Assembly (NCBI GenBank): GCA_018398575.1
Contig: JAGTXZ010000016.1
Location: forward strand, 1 to 21,118
Reading direction: 5' to 3'
Origin: Ampelomyces quisqualis
Lineage: Eukaryota; Ascomycota; Dothideomycetes; Pleosporales; Phaeosphaeriaceae
DNA: 21,118 nucleotides
Part shown: one piece after another, positions 10,601-20,814 of the stretch
How positions within the stretch are numbered: position 1 is the stretch's first letter
Layout: each line of letters opens with the position of its first letter
Program-made: the position numbers and the translations under genes
The notes under the pieces: generated by a model
What the model saw: the letters and a program-made list of their open reading frames with translations, nothing else
Told to the model about the DNA's origin: nothing
Database searches by the model: none

Positions 10601-12320
10601 TAAAAGAACAGCTAGGTGTATAAACTATCTTGTTAGCAAATAGGTAATAACTAAGTATAAAGGCAATTTGTAACATAATATCCTAGTATATAAATATATG
10701 TTAGTTAGGTTAGAGGTTTAGTAACCTAGATGTAATTGCTACGTCCTCTTATATCTATACGTTATCTTATAGCCTAGATTAAATGTTTAATATAGCCTAC
10801 TGCTACTAGCGCTCTAATTAGAACTATAGCTATAAATATAGCTTGTATAGCTATGTGTTAGTAAAGAGGCTGTTAACGTTACCTAATGTGCATTTTATTC
10901 TTTGCAGCTACAATATAAACGCTAGTGCAAGAAGAGAACTAAAGGGCTCTACTATATTATTCCTATTAGTGTTAGCACGTGTATGCTATTTAGCTACGTG
11001 TAGCCTACTACTTTGCGTCTGCTATTTCTAAACTAAAGAGTTTACTAGCGTGCTATCTACTTGCTATCTTAAACAGCTTGTCCTATTCTTGTATATATAC
11101 TAATATTAGGCCTATTTACTCTATTACTTTATATTTAGCTAGAGTGTAGTTGCGTTTACATAAAGTGTTACTGTATAAAGCAGGTACTGTATTGTCTAGA
11201 GTAGTATCTATTGCGTTACAGCTATTAAGGCTATACTATTATATTATAGTATTAGGAGTTATAACTAGTGTATTGTTAGGTAGCAGGTAGCAACGCGTCT
11301 AGCATTAAGCACTGTATTTAACAAGTTCTGCGTACGTCTTAGTGTAAAAGCTATATAGTATGTATATACAATCTATTACTAATTTGTTTATATATAACTC
11401 TATAGTTTAAATATAAGAAGACTAAGTATGCAAAAACAGTATTAATATTAGTTACGTAGTATTAAGGTAGTTACTAGCAGCATCTATTCTGTACTACACA
11501 GTCTATTGTCTATAGTAGTCTACTAAAGTCTACTATAGCTAACAGTTACTTAACCTGTGTATAGAACTATGCTAACAGTTGTAGGCGCAATAACTAATAT
11601 TTTTCTTTCTTTTTATATTTCTTATTACTCTAACAACTGTTATGTTATTACACTAGAGCTTACTTATTAACAACTAGATTAGTTAGGCGATAACATAGCT
11701 TAATAAAGATTAATATTAATAATAATCTTTACGCTAAAAAATATTAACACTCTAGAATAAATAAGTTACTGCGCGTTTAGAATATATATAGTAAAACCTA
11801 AACACTTAAAAAGGTAAGTATACTTGCAAGTAGACACGTACAAGGTTTAAAAGTATAAAAAAAATAGACTAGTAGCTCTAGCAGCCTAATATACAACCTG
11901 TACTAAGGTAGCTAGGCTTAGTACAGATAGAAGTAGGTAGAATAGTGTACTATATATACTATAGGTAAGACTAGTAACAGGTGTAGGCAATTACTTAACA
12001 GTAAGAAATAATAAGTATAATTTATATACAGTGTTAACTAATGTTCTAAGTAGCTAGTATATTTAATCTTTTCTAGTTTTAAAATACCTGCAGATCTAAT
12101 TTATATTCTTTCTCTAGCACAGTATAGAATAGTTGTCTACTAGAGACTACTGTTTTAACTTACTCTAATATGTAAATACAATAGGGGCTAAATAGTAATA
12201 AAGACTGTGAACAAACTGCTATATATTAAACGCATCTACGTACTGCTTACTCTTAAACTATTAGTGCTAATAGAGTATATAATAGCCTTGCTAGCTAGCT
12301 ACTCTCTGCCTTTTGCTATA
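10601..12320. other. Mutated region, no gene recognised
   Basis: Minus-strand reading suggestive of protein appears in places (for example TLAKYKVIEQIG-like text near 11.1 kb with one stop) and may be the decayed N-terminal part of the transposase to the left, but no motif confirms it. AT-rich palindromic DNA lies near 11690-11735 (AATATTAATAATAATCTTTA next to AAAGATTAATATTAATAA). No RNA gene or tandem array was seen. Confidence 0.4.
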
Positions 12321-12326
12321 TATACG

Positions 12327-12635
12327 TTTTCCTAACCTTAAAACTAGAGATAAATTTACCTATGTGTCTCTAGTCTTAGAGTTAAGGTAACAGTCTTTTG
12401 TTAAAATATATACAAAACCTAGTATTATTTTTATCTATTATATACTTGCGCCTCCTTACACTTTCCTAACTTTAAAACTAAAGATAAATTTACTTATATG
12501 TCTCTAGTCTTAGAGTTAAAGTAACAGTCTTTTGTTAAAACATATATAGAACTTAGTATTATTTTTATCTATTATACACTTGCGCCTTCTTACACTTTCC
12601 TAACTTTAAAACTAAAGATAAATTTACCTATATGC
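12327..12635. repeat. Tandem 134-bp unit, about 2.3 copies
   Basis: The string CCTAAC(C/T)TTAAAACTA recurs at 12331, 12465 and 12599, giving a period of 134. The shared parts include GATAAATTTAC(C/T)TAT, TCTCTAGTCTTAGAGTTAA and AGTATTATTTTTATCTATTA. Copies differ mainly by C/T and A/G. TCTCTAGTCTTAGAG is partly self-complementary. The array sits in a non-coding stretch between the divergent halves of the 16-kb interval. Confidence 0.85.
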
Positions 12636-12922
12636 TTATGTTTATAGCTGCTTCTTAATATGTAACTTATACTCTTAATTTAATATTACTATCTTTATAT
12701 ATATATTCTTTGTAAGTTTAAAAGACTTAATTCTTTATTATATTTTTATTCTTACAAAACTAAAACTATACCTATTACGTCTATATGTTTATGTAGTTTA
12801 AAAATCTAGAACTAAGCTTTACTATGTTGTTAGCACTATACCTACGCTACTTCTTAGCCTACTAGTATAAAAGCAAATTTATGTCCTAAATAGACTCTTT
12901 AGTAACTATTTAGACGTTGTAG

Positions 12923-13243
12923 CTTAACTAAGATACTTTATAACGTGTTTAATAATAAGGATCTTTATAACAATAGCTATAATAGTATCCTAATGCGCAT
13001 ATTAACAACTTAGCCTAACTTAAGAGTACTATTATTACAATAACTTTATTATGTCCTGCAATACTATTACTTAACTAAGATACCTTATAGCGTGTTTAAA
13101 AGCAAGGATCTCTATAACAACAGCTACAATAGCATTTTAATACGCATATTAACAACTTAGCTTAACTTAAGAGCGCTGTTATTGCAACAACTTTGTTATA
13201 TCCTATAATACATATTAACAACTTAGCCTAACTTAAGAACGCA
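12923..13243. repeat. Tandem 147-bp unit, two copies plus a fragment
   Basis: CTTAACTAAGATAC starts copies at 12923 and 13070, and CATATTAACAACTTAGC recurs at 12998 and 13145, both with a 147-bp spacing. A third fragment (CATATTAACAACTTAGCCTA) starts at 13211, only 66 bp after the second. A period of 147 is a multiple of three, but no long peptide frame is evident. Copies differ mainly by transitions. Confidence 0.85.
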
Positions 13244-13349
13244 ATTCTTATACTGTTAGGTAACTAAAAGATATTAGAGATATAACTACAATTTACATGC
13301 TTTTGTCTATATATTATTATAGGCAAAAATTAAAGATAACGTAGAGTTG

Positions 13350-13750
13350 CAGTTGTTTGTTAGGATATTTCTATTCTAGCACTCTTATTAGGCTCTTTAA
13401 CAGTAAAGCCTACTTAAGCAGCTGTAACCTCTCTTATACTATATACAATGCATTTCTGTTAGACCCTATAAGTAGTAATCTAATGTCTAGATATTAAGAT
13501 ATCCTAACTACAACTTATATAACATTAAGTCTCCTATTCTTACTAAGCTTTATTACAGCTTTAAGAACTTCTATTAACATAAAGAAGTTACGCGCATTAA
13601 ACTTATTTATACTAAGATGCTGCTAGCTAGTAACAAAAAGAATACTTACTACGCTAGTAGGCACAACTAAGACTTTAAAGGACACCTATATAAATTAAAA
13701 CAATAGGCCTATATTTGTTTGTCTTAGAGACGCTTAGTAGAGAAGAATAT
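13350..13750 (+). pseudogene. Unrecognised short degenerate coding block
   Basis: Plus-strand reading gives STLIRLFNSKAYLSSCNLSY and NAFLLDPISSNLMSRY (about 13370-13495), then after a frame change FKNFY, stop, HKEVTRIKLIYTKMLLASN and YYASRHN, stop, DFKGHLYKL (about 13555-13710). I do not recognise the protein. It is on the same strand as the pogo-type transposase 0.8 kb downstream, but the 101-bp array lies between them, so a shared element is uncertain. Confidence 0.35.
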
Positions 13751-13840
13751 ACATAAGAGGTAACGCGTAATACTTTATAAATCTTATGCATAGTGTATAA
13801 GGCAGTAAACACTTTAAACGTATTAATCTCTATAATTAGG

Positions 13841-14143
13841 CTCTTCTAATAACTAGCAGCTATAGTTACGTTACACTATTAGCAACTATTCTTTACTAGA
13901 GAATACTACTAGTGCTGCACGTAACCTACTACTATAGTAGGCTCTTTTAACTACTAGTAGCTATAGTTGCGTTGCACTGTTAGTAACTATTATTTACTAG
14001 AAAATACTACTAGTACTGCACGCAACCTACTACTGCAGCAAGCTCTTTTAATAACTAGTAGCTATAGTTACGTTGCACTATCTATAACTATTACTTACTA
14101 GAAAGTACTATTAGCGTTAATTGTAAGCTATTTACTATAATAG
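13841..14143. repeat. Three tandem copies of a 101-bp unit
   Basis: CTCTT(C/T)TAA starts near 13841, 13942 and 14043. Each unit contains TAGTAGCTATAGTT(A/G)CGTT, a run of TACTAG/CTAGTA palindromes and AACCTACTACT. Copies 1 and 2 differ almost only by C/T and A/G (AGCAGC against AGTAGC, TTACGTTACA against TTGCGTTGCA, GTGCTG against GTACTG). It lies about 0.4 kb upstream of the transposase relic and could be a subterminal repeat. Confidence 0.85.
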
Positions 14144-14522
14144 GCACTTAAAGCAACTAATTAGTGCTATAATAATACTAGCATAGGTTTAAGGCTAAGT
14201 TTAGATTTTATTTTATATTAAATGCTATAAGTAGCTACTAGAGTATTAGCATGCGCAAGTGTATTATCTTTACTATATTAGACAGTAGATTACTTATTGT
14301 AAATACATCTAGTTTCTACTGTTATTCTACTACTATAATATTAAGCCTATATTACCTAGTTTATAGATAGGTTAAGGTCTAACGCTTAACTAGCAATATA
14401 GTTATGCCTAGACTATTATAAAACGTATTAAGGTTTGCAAACATAAGGCATTGTTTTTATATTTAACACTATAATAACTTACTATATAGGCTACTAGAGC
14501 CTTTTGCTGCTATATACAACTA

Positions 14523-15921
14523 AATAATATAACTAATATTCTCTTAATAACGCAAAAACACCTAGACAGTAACAAAACTAAATACACTAGCTATAACTAC
14601 GCGCATAATAGGTATCTGCAATAGAAAACTCTTAAGGCAGCTCTAAATAACTAGCCTATAGAGTTGCAGGCAGCCTGCGTTAATATTACTAACAACATAA
14701 TTTGCAAAACTACACGTTAACTTTAGCAACAGCTACCTAAATACAATAGCTGCAAAATACTAGAGTTTAATAATAGATAGCTTACTATATATAAATAATA
14801 ACACAGCGTATAGTTATATAAACAGTTTGCAAAAACAGTAGGTAACTATAGTAGTATAACAGTTAAGGACACTAAGCTTATAATAGAAGAGATTTGCAAC
14901 ATAGTAAGTAGATACGCGCCTAAGAATTTATATAATATAGACAAGGCTAGTATATACTAGAAACACTTGCCCTAATATACGTTAGCAGACAATCTAAAAG
15001 CTAGACCTAGACTAAATAGAGAGTATATAACTAGTGTACTATATATAAATATAGATAGCTTAGACTAAGTGCTTCTATAGTTTATAGAATTCTTAAACTA
15101 TATAACTTGTATAGATAGTAAGAAAAACCTAAACATCTATAGTCTTAGTTGTGTCTATTAAGATAATGATTCTACTTAGATAGACACTAATATTATACTA
15201 GAATAGCTAAAATAGTTTAATAACTGCATAAATAGATAAGTATTATTACTAATTAACAGGTTCCTGCCTTACAAACACGCAGTAGCTAAGCTTTAGATAA
15301 GCTACTAATTACTGTAGAACGTTTAGTATATACAGTATTAATATACTATAGGCTTATTATAGCAATAGAGGTTATAATGCTTACTAATACAATAGAGTTA
15401 TATTTCTGCCTGCAAGTAGTACAACATTATACTAACTAATAGACTAAAGTATTACCTGCGCATAGAAGGCTAAAGTCTACGCCTATTTTCTACACTTTGT
15501 AGTAAAGAAAAGTATAATAGGCAAATATCCTACTAAGACAATAGATATTATCTACGCTATTTACTAAGAGTGTTACGCGTAGTATAATAAGATAAGAGCT
15601 AAGACTATATATAGTAGCTAGTAGATCTTAACATATCTAAACATATACTACAACCTATAGCTATATATAGCTAACTTCTAAAAGACTTACTATAAGCTTA
15701 ATAATTTAGTTAACTAGCTTGAAGACATGCGCGTTGTTAATAGTATAGACGTTAAGAGCTTTATTAAGTTACTTAAAGAGCGCAATCCTAACTATAAAGA
15801 TCTAGCCTACCTCTTAGACTACCTTATTGCAATATATAGCCAAAATAAGATAGAGAAGAACTATAAAGTACTATTGCTCCTTAGACTATTACACTGCAAA
15901 GTTACAGACATAATAGATTAA
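14523..15921 (+). pseudogene. Relic pogo/Fot1-type DDE transposase
   Basis: One frame can be followed from about 14523 to the natural stop at 15919-15921, once a 70-bp intron at 15326-15395 is removed. The Tc5/CENP-B-like HTH is seen as ACVNITNNI and ILEFNNR, stop, LTIYK (14668-14797; family form FSNGWLxxFKxRH). The DDE domain has LYNIDKASIY at about 14928-14957 with the first Asp at 14940-14942. LLLINRFLPYKHA follows (15243-15281), where the second catalytic Asp has become Asn at 15255-15257. Then comes LPASSTTLY, stop, LIDQGII-like text, with the third Asp at 15442-15444. Spacing is 105 codons between acids 1 and 2, and 39 codons between 2 and 3 after intron removal. The last 64 codons (15727-15921) are fully open. 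The family cuts and pastes DNA at TA targets; this copy is dead. The N terminus is uncertain. Confidence 0.85.
15326..15395 (+). other. Relic 70-bp spliceosomal intron in the transposase
   Basis: Removing this stretch joins NV plus a split codon to VIFLPASSTTLY, restoring the NVxVxFLPPNTT-like order of pogo transposases in one phase-2 frame. The donor is GTATAT (15326), a branch-like TACTAAT lies at 15382-15388 and the acceptor is AATAG ending at 15395. The short length suits filamentous fungi. Branch and splice signals survived because they contain few mutable C sites. Confidence 0.65.
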
Positions 15922-16389
15922 CTGCAGGTGTATATAGGTTAGTAAGAGTTTACTACAAATAATAGGCAATATATTAATAAGCTAGGAGTACTGTAATAGG
16001 CAACTATAAAATGGATAGCTATAGAGCTGCAAGACAGACGCTAAAAAGATATATACAACTAGGTAGTAAGACTACGCTAATGCAAACACAAGAATACTAT
16101 ATACCTAAAATAAGATAACGCTAGGCTGTTTACAAGCGTAAAAACTAAGAGTAATGTTATAGTATAGTTATAGTTAGAAAAGCGTAATAATACTATACTT
16201 AACTAGAACAAGAATAGCTATTGCACAAATTATCCTATAGGGCCTATAATCTCTAGTATTTTAGCTAGCGCATTAACTAAAATAATTAGACAATATTAGC
16301 CTAGTAAACACTAAAATTAAGAATAATTACTTAGCACTAACTATATTAGGCTAAAGACTAGATTAATAATTTAAAGCTGTAGCACACAA
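15922..16389. other. Mutated spacer after the transposase
   Basis: Plus-strand protein-like reading is weak here and no family could be recognised. It may be the 3' part of the transposon or the decayed start of the next coding block. Confidence 0.4.
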
Positions 16390-16800
16390 TCTATACAACT
16401 AAAAGAGCAGGGTTATTAAGAAATTATATACGTATAGTAACATCTAGGCAGGACAGCAGCGTAGGAAGTTAAGCACCCTAGCATACTAGCACTAAGCAGA
16501 GACACTATACTACAAGACATGTTAATAAGAGACAAGGCTATTATATAAGAATACAAGACAATAGATAATAATAGTATTCTTTATAAGATACTGCGTACTG
16601 CACAATTTGCAACATTAGTTACTAATACTAAGAGAGAATACTTAAACATAGGAATACTACTATATTAATAGCAAACTTAGCATTAAAAAGAGGAAACTAA
16701 TCTTCTTATAAACAAATCTATAGAATATAGAGCAGAATTATCTAGTTAAAAACACAAACGTCTTAAACTAACATTAAGATATATAACAGAAGCAGGCTGC
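16390..16800 (+). pseudogene. Unrecognised degenerate coding block C
   Basis: A single plus-strand frame reads HPSILALSRDTILQDMLIRD (about 16475-16535), KTIDNNSILYKILRTAQFAT (about 16555-16615) and TNTKREYLNIGILLY (about 16620-16665) with only a few stops in about 120 codons, then becomes patchy. I do not recognise it. It lies downstream of the pogo-type transposase in the same orientation and upstream of the 171-bp repeat, so it could be a companion ORF. Confidence 0.4.
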
Positions 16801-17072
16801 TATATACTTTCTTACTAGCTATAAGCTACGTGCACTATAGAGATCTATTAACTACTATCTACGCTAATAGCACACAGTCTAAAGCGTTAGATATACTAAC
16901 AGACAATATAGAATTATAATAGAATAACATAGTGCAAAAGAATAAAAGGTAATAGACAGCTTCTCTTGCTAATAGGACTACAGACGCATAAAAAACTTCT
17001 CTATAATTCTACGTAAACTGCTAGACGCTAGTATACAACTTAAATATTCTAACGCAGCCTTATTGTGTAACT

Positions 17073-17415
17073 TATCTACTACAATAGTACTAGTAAGTTT
17101 AGCTAAGTTTACCTGCTAGACTAAAGAAAGTACTACTAATATAATATACAAGAGGTAAGTTGCCTACATTATAATGTAAAAACATAGAAGGTAAGAATTT
17201 TGCTTAGTGCTACATAGTATCCTATAGTACTATATAGTAGACCTATCTACTATAATAGTACTAGTAGGTTTAGCTAAGTTTACTTACTAGACTAAAGAAA
17301 GTACTACTAACATAATATATAAAAGGTAAGTTGCCTACACTATAATATAAAAACTTAGAAGGTAAGAAATTTGCTTAGTACTATATAGTGTCTTACAGTA
17401 CTATATAGTGCTGCA
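17073..17415. repeat. Two tandem copies of a 171-bp unit
   Basis: TATCTACTA(C/T)AATAGTACTAG recurs at 17073 and 17244; GTTTAGCTAAGTTTAC, GACTAAAGAAAGTACTACTA and GAGGTAAGTTGCCTACA-like parts recur with the same 171-bp spacing. Differences are nearly all transitions. The period equals 57 codons, but each copy contains many stops in all frames I checked, so it is most likely non-coding. Confidence 0.85.
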
Positions 17416-17925
17416 CTAAGAATAACACACAGTAAGAGGCACTTCTCTAGAATACACTTTTACTTACTTTAAAGATATAATATAACGTATTAGCGCTAGG
17501 TAAGAGGCTATATAATGCTAGGACAAAACTCTGCTTACTTTTACTTGCACCTATAATTTAACTTACTACTATAACTATATAATACTGCGTTACTACTATA
17601 AATATACTATAACTACATAATAATAACAATAGTACTACAACACAAAGATATGTAATTTTCTATATTACGTTTACTACACTACGCTATATATTACAACACT
17701 ATTACAAGTAAGTATATAACACAAGCACACTTATACACACTAACTAAGCTGTAGCTATTCTACTGTTCTTACACTTACCTGCACTATTCTTAACTATTAC
17801 ACGTAATATATTATATAATGCGCGCGTTATAGAATTGCAACAATAAGTATAAGTAGTAGCTACCTTAATTAAATAAATAGTACATAAGTAATGCAAAGAC
17901 AATAACTACTAATAACGTATTGCAG
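17416..17925. other. Mutated spacer, nothing recognised
   Basis: It is AT-rich, with clusters of ATAATA, ACTATAACTA and short palindromes, and no supported gene. It separates the 171-bp repeats from the last plus-strand coding blocks. Confidence 0.4.
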
Positions 17926-18830
17926 GTAATTATAAGAATAGGCTACAATATTAATATAGTAGACTAGCGTATATAAGTTAAAGAGATAACAGATTTTATC
18001 TAGTATAAGAATATATATAACAAGATTAAATAAGTACATCTATAGGCTAACTACTTAAAGATAATGCGCAGCCTAATAATAGATAAATAGCTTAAGTATA
18101 CTGTATACTCTAGACTAACTAACAGTAGCATACTAAGAGAATTCTACAAAGCAACAGCTAGCGCTATATAGAAGAAGATAATCTTAGAAATTTAAGACTA
18201 CAGCAACAAAGTTAAAGCTAAACATATAAAAAGATAGCTAACGCTTATAAACTTAGAACTAGAACGCACACAGTTAGTATTAGTAGTCTTAAGTTCTTCT
18301 ACTGCTTTAGTAACCTAGCTAATAGGCCTTACTACAATAACAACTAAACTATTACTTAATAATATTAATATCTATATTATAGACAGCGTACATTATTAAA
18401 CTACCTAGACCTTTCTACTTTTAAGGCTAATAATAGCTGCACGTTAACAGCAGCTTAAAGACAGTAACTTTAAGATAAAGCTATAACATCTTAAATACAG
18501 TGCACTTATTAAACACCTATTATAACTAAAATTTATAGACTAGTATATAGTTAGAACTTTAAAGATATTTAACGCGTTAGCGCTCCGCCTAATTACTAAT
18601 AATAATAATCTAGCTGTAACTATTAACTTATATATTAAGATAAGAAGCCTTAAGAGCATTACAATTAAATGCTAGACTCTAGTATAAGACAAAGTTAAGC
18701 CTAGTAGTAATACAACTTAGAACAGTATATAAATAATAATAGCTAACTATATAATATAGTGTACTTTACTTTAAGTAGCAATAGCAATATTATAAACCTA
18801 GTAGGTACTACTAGAGACAAGAGGTAAAAG
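17926..18830 (+). pseudogene. Unrecognised degenerate coding block D
   Basis: One plus-strand frame reads continuously for about 300 codons with scattered TAG/TAA: ITDFI, stop, YKNIYNKIK (about 17985-18030), SRLTNSSILREFYKATASAI (about 18110-18168), LTLINLELERTQLVLVVLSS (about 18240-18300), KLLLNNINIYIIDSVHY (about 18345-18397), IVRTLKIFNALALRLITNNN (about 18548-18607), LYIKIRSLKSITIK (about 18628-18670). The pattern fits a real helical protein, but I recognise no family. It may continue into blocks E and F in other frames, making a protein of about 800 residues just left of the terminal repeat copy B. Confidence 0.45.
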
Positions 18831-18939
18831 CGCCTCTACTTAGAGCTTAACAATAACACTAAAGACAATAACTATAAATAACAAAAGATAATAAGAGCGC
18901 TAGTAGACCTAGCTTATAAACTATTAACAAAACCTAAAG

Positions 18940-19780
18940 CAAATAGTAGCAAACGCTTTAATAGATAAAGTAGGAGTAAGAAGAAGAAGTATAATAGCCT
19001 AGACATACGCATTAAGACTCTAACTACTAAAATTAAGCGCCTAGAAAAGTAGAACAACAGCACTACAAAGAAAGTAGAGAGAAGTAGAGATAAAGATGCT
19101 GCGTAAACACAAAATAACGTAACATCTACGCTAATTACTACACCTAGACAAAAACGCAAGAGTGCTATAAAAAAATAATAGAAGTTGCTAGAAAAAGATA
19201 CTTACTCTAGTAGTAAAGAAGAATAAAAAAAGTATAATAAAGGTAACAAAAATAAGAATAAAGAGCTCTAGTTAGCAAAACAACTTGCGTTAGAAGAAAG
19301 GCTACAGCTCTAAGCTTTACTAAACGCAAGGTAAGTGCACTATAAAGAGCCTACAACTATAATCTACGCAACTAATATATAAGATAAGACAGCAGATAAA
19401 CTATAAGCTTAAATTAAAGTAGTAATAGAACACTGCTAAGAGAACAAATAGCAGAAAGCAGCTAACTTCTTTAGATCTTTACTAGAAGACTTTAAAGATA
19501 ACGCGCCTATAATACTACATTTATTATAAGGACTAACAGTCCTATTTATAGTATACTAACTAACAGAAGCTTATATACTTTACAAAAAAAGAGCTATCTT
19601 TAAATAATAGCAGTATATTTAAGAATATAATAAGTATAAGAAAAATAAAATTAGCTATACTTATAATAATTATAAGGTATACGCACTTTAAGAACTAGAC
19701 TAAAGTGCAAAAGAACTAATTAAAGAATAAAACTAGTTAATATAGAGCTAAAGACAATAGTAAAGAATAGTGCCTTATAA
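18940..19780 (+). pseudogene. Unrecognised block E, charged and coiled-coil-like
   Basis: The frame is shifted relative to block D. It reads RYNSLDIRIKTLTTKIKRLE (18987-19046), then a Lys/Glu/Ser-rich stretch (RQKRKSAIKK, KLLEKDTYSSSKEE, NKGNKNKNKEL) and LAKQLALEERLQL (about 19275-19312), which looks like a coiled coil or a disordered basic linker. After that a more ordered part reads SLLEDFKDNAPIILHLL (about 19480-19530) and YILYKKRAIF (about 19573-19602). The basic, charged middle could suit nucleic-acid binding, but that is inference. No motif identifies the family. Confidence 0.4.
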
Positions 19781-19799
19781 CAAACTAATAGACATTTCT

Positions 19800-20443
19800 A
19801 TATATATACAAAAAAAACCCTTTCATGCTAGAAAAGCTATAGTTAGTAGCATCTATAGTAAGTAGATAGAGCTGCGCACTAGCTGCATAGAAGGCTAAAA
19901 TTATTACTATAGGCCTCTGCAAATCTAAATAGTACAACTTAAAAGACTCTTTTATACTCTATATCTGCTTTATAGACTATACTCTCTTATAAAGTATAGG
20001 CGCACTAACAGTAAACAAAAAAATAGAGATAAAGATTAATCTACAAGTTAAACAGCACCTTATAGTGTCTAACTAAAACGTTCTACTACGCAAATTTACA
20101 AAGAATAGTAAGAAGTATATAGAGACAGTTCTATAGTACATTTAAGAACGCTACATGCTAAAAGTCTACCCAAATACAACTACGCACTATCTAGTACTAT
20201 CTGCTAGCTAATTTATAATTATATACAGCTATATAATACTAGTAAAACGCATACTTAATAAATACTAAACTATAAGACTTATAACTATACGCAAAATATT
20301 ATTAAAAGGTAGTAAAGTAAGCGTAAGAGATACTCTTAATATTCTTAGCTATATAGTAATATAGAAACGTATTATCTTTAACAAGTTTTATAACTGCAAA
20401 TCTAAGAATACTATTATAAGTAACTTATACAAGACTATTTAAA
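19800..20443 (+). pseudogene. Unrecognised block F, C-terminal part
   Basis: In the same frame as block D it reads KDSFILYICFIDYTLL (about 19940-19990), SIGALTVNKKIEIKINLQVK (about 19998-20057), NVLLRKFTKNSKKYIETVL (about 20080-20135), ERYMLKVYPNTTTHYLVLSA (about 20148-20206), LLKGSKVSVRDTLNILSYIV (about 20302-20360) and KRIIFNKFYNCKSKNTIISN (about 20367-20425), ending near 20440. Stops are few. It ends some 15 bases before repeat copy B, as if it were the last gene of an element bounded by that repeat. Its function is unknown to me. Confidence 0.45.
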
Positions 20444-20457
20444 GCAAGAACTATAGT

Positions 20458-20653
20458 TACGTTAGGAAAATTTAAGATTAATCTGATTAGCCTGATTGCC
20501 GCAACCTGCGGCAGCCTAACAGCAATACTGTCTACTAGACAATTTGCCAAAGTTGCCCTACTTACTTCTAGTCGCTAGCGACCTGACAGCAACCTGACAG
20601 CGACCTGATAGAGTCGCCAGATCTAACAGAGTCGCTAGTGTCGCTAATGTCGC
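20458..20653. repeat. Dispersed repeat, copy B (mostly undamaged)
   Basis: This is the counterpart of 4125-4350 in the same orientation. It opens TACGTTAGGAAAATT, keeps CGG, CCG, TCG and TGA trinucleotides that are lost in copy A, and ends GTGTCGCTAATGTCGCC. The adjoining 20654-20693 includes TGTATTTTCATGATTACG, whose reverse complement resembles the repeat start, so the unit may run to about 20698 with imperfect inverted ends. Damage fades within this copy, marking the right limit of the mutated block. Confidence 0.75.
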
Positions 20654-20693
20654 CAATTTTACTCACGTAACTGTATTGCTGTATTTTCATGAT

Positions 20694-20814
20694 TACGTAA
20701 GTAACCTAAAAATACAAAATATAGAGCGGAAGTCCCTCTTTAAAATGCACTATTCAGATTTTTTTTAGCTACTCTAGTTATTGAGATATAGCGCGTTAAA
20801 GTTATAAACTTTTT
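20694..20814 (+). repeat. Left inverted repeat of the MITE
   Basis: It pairs with 20998-21118. The outer 70 bases match best; the inner part is about two-thirds identical by eye and ends at a run of T/A. Confidence 0.75.

Noticed and set aside
10843..11031. Open frame of 62 codons on the plus strand
   Set aside because: It has no recognisable motif or upstream context; hydrophobic composition follows from TA-rich DNA, and minus-strand reading is at least as protein-like.
12327..14143. Possible CRISPR-like repeat cluster
   Set aside because: Units are directly tandem without unique spacers, periods differ between arrays and the region is eukaryotic in character.
18914..19159. Open frame of 81 codons on the minus strand, rich in Leu and Phe
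   Set aside because: It is the antisense shadow of coding block E, whose Lys/Glu-rich codons read as Leu/Phe/Ser on the other strand.
4125..20653. Starship-type giant element with a tyrosine-recombinase captain
   Set aside because: I saw no DUF3435/tyrosine recombinase motif at either end; the recognisable transposases are DDE-type.
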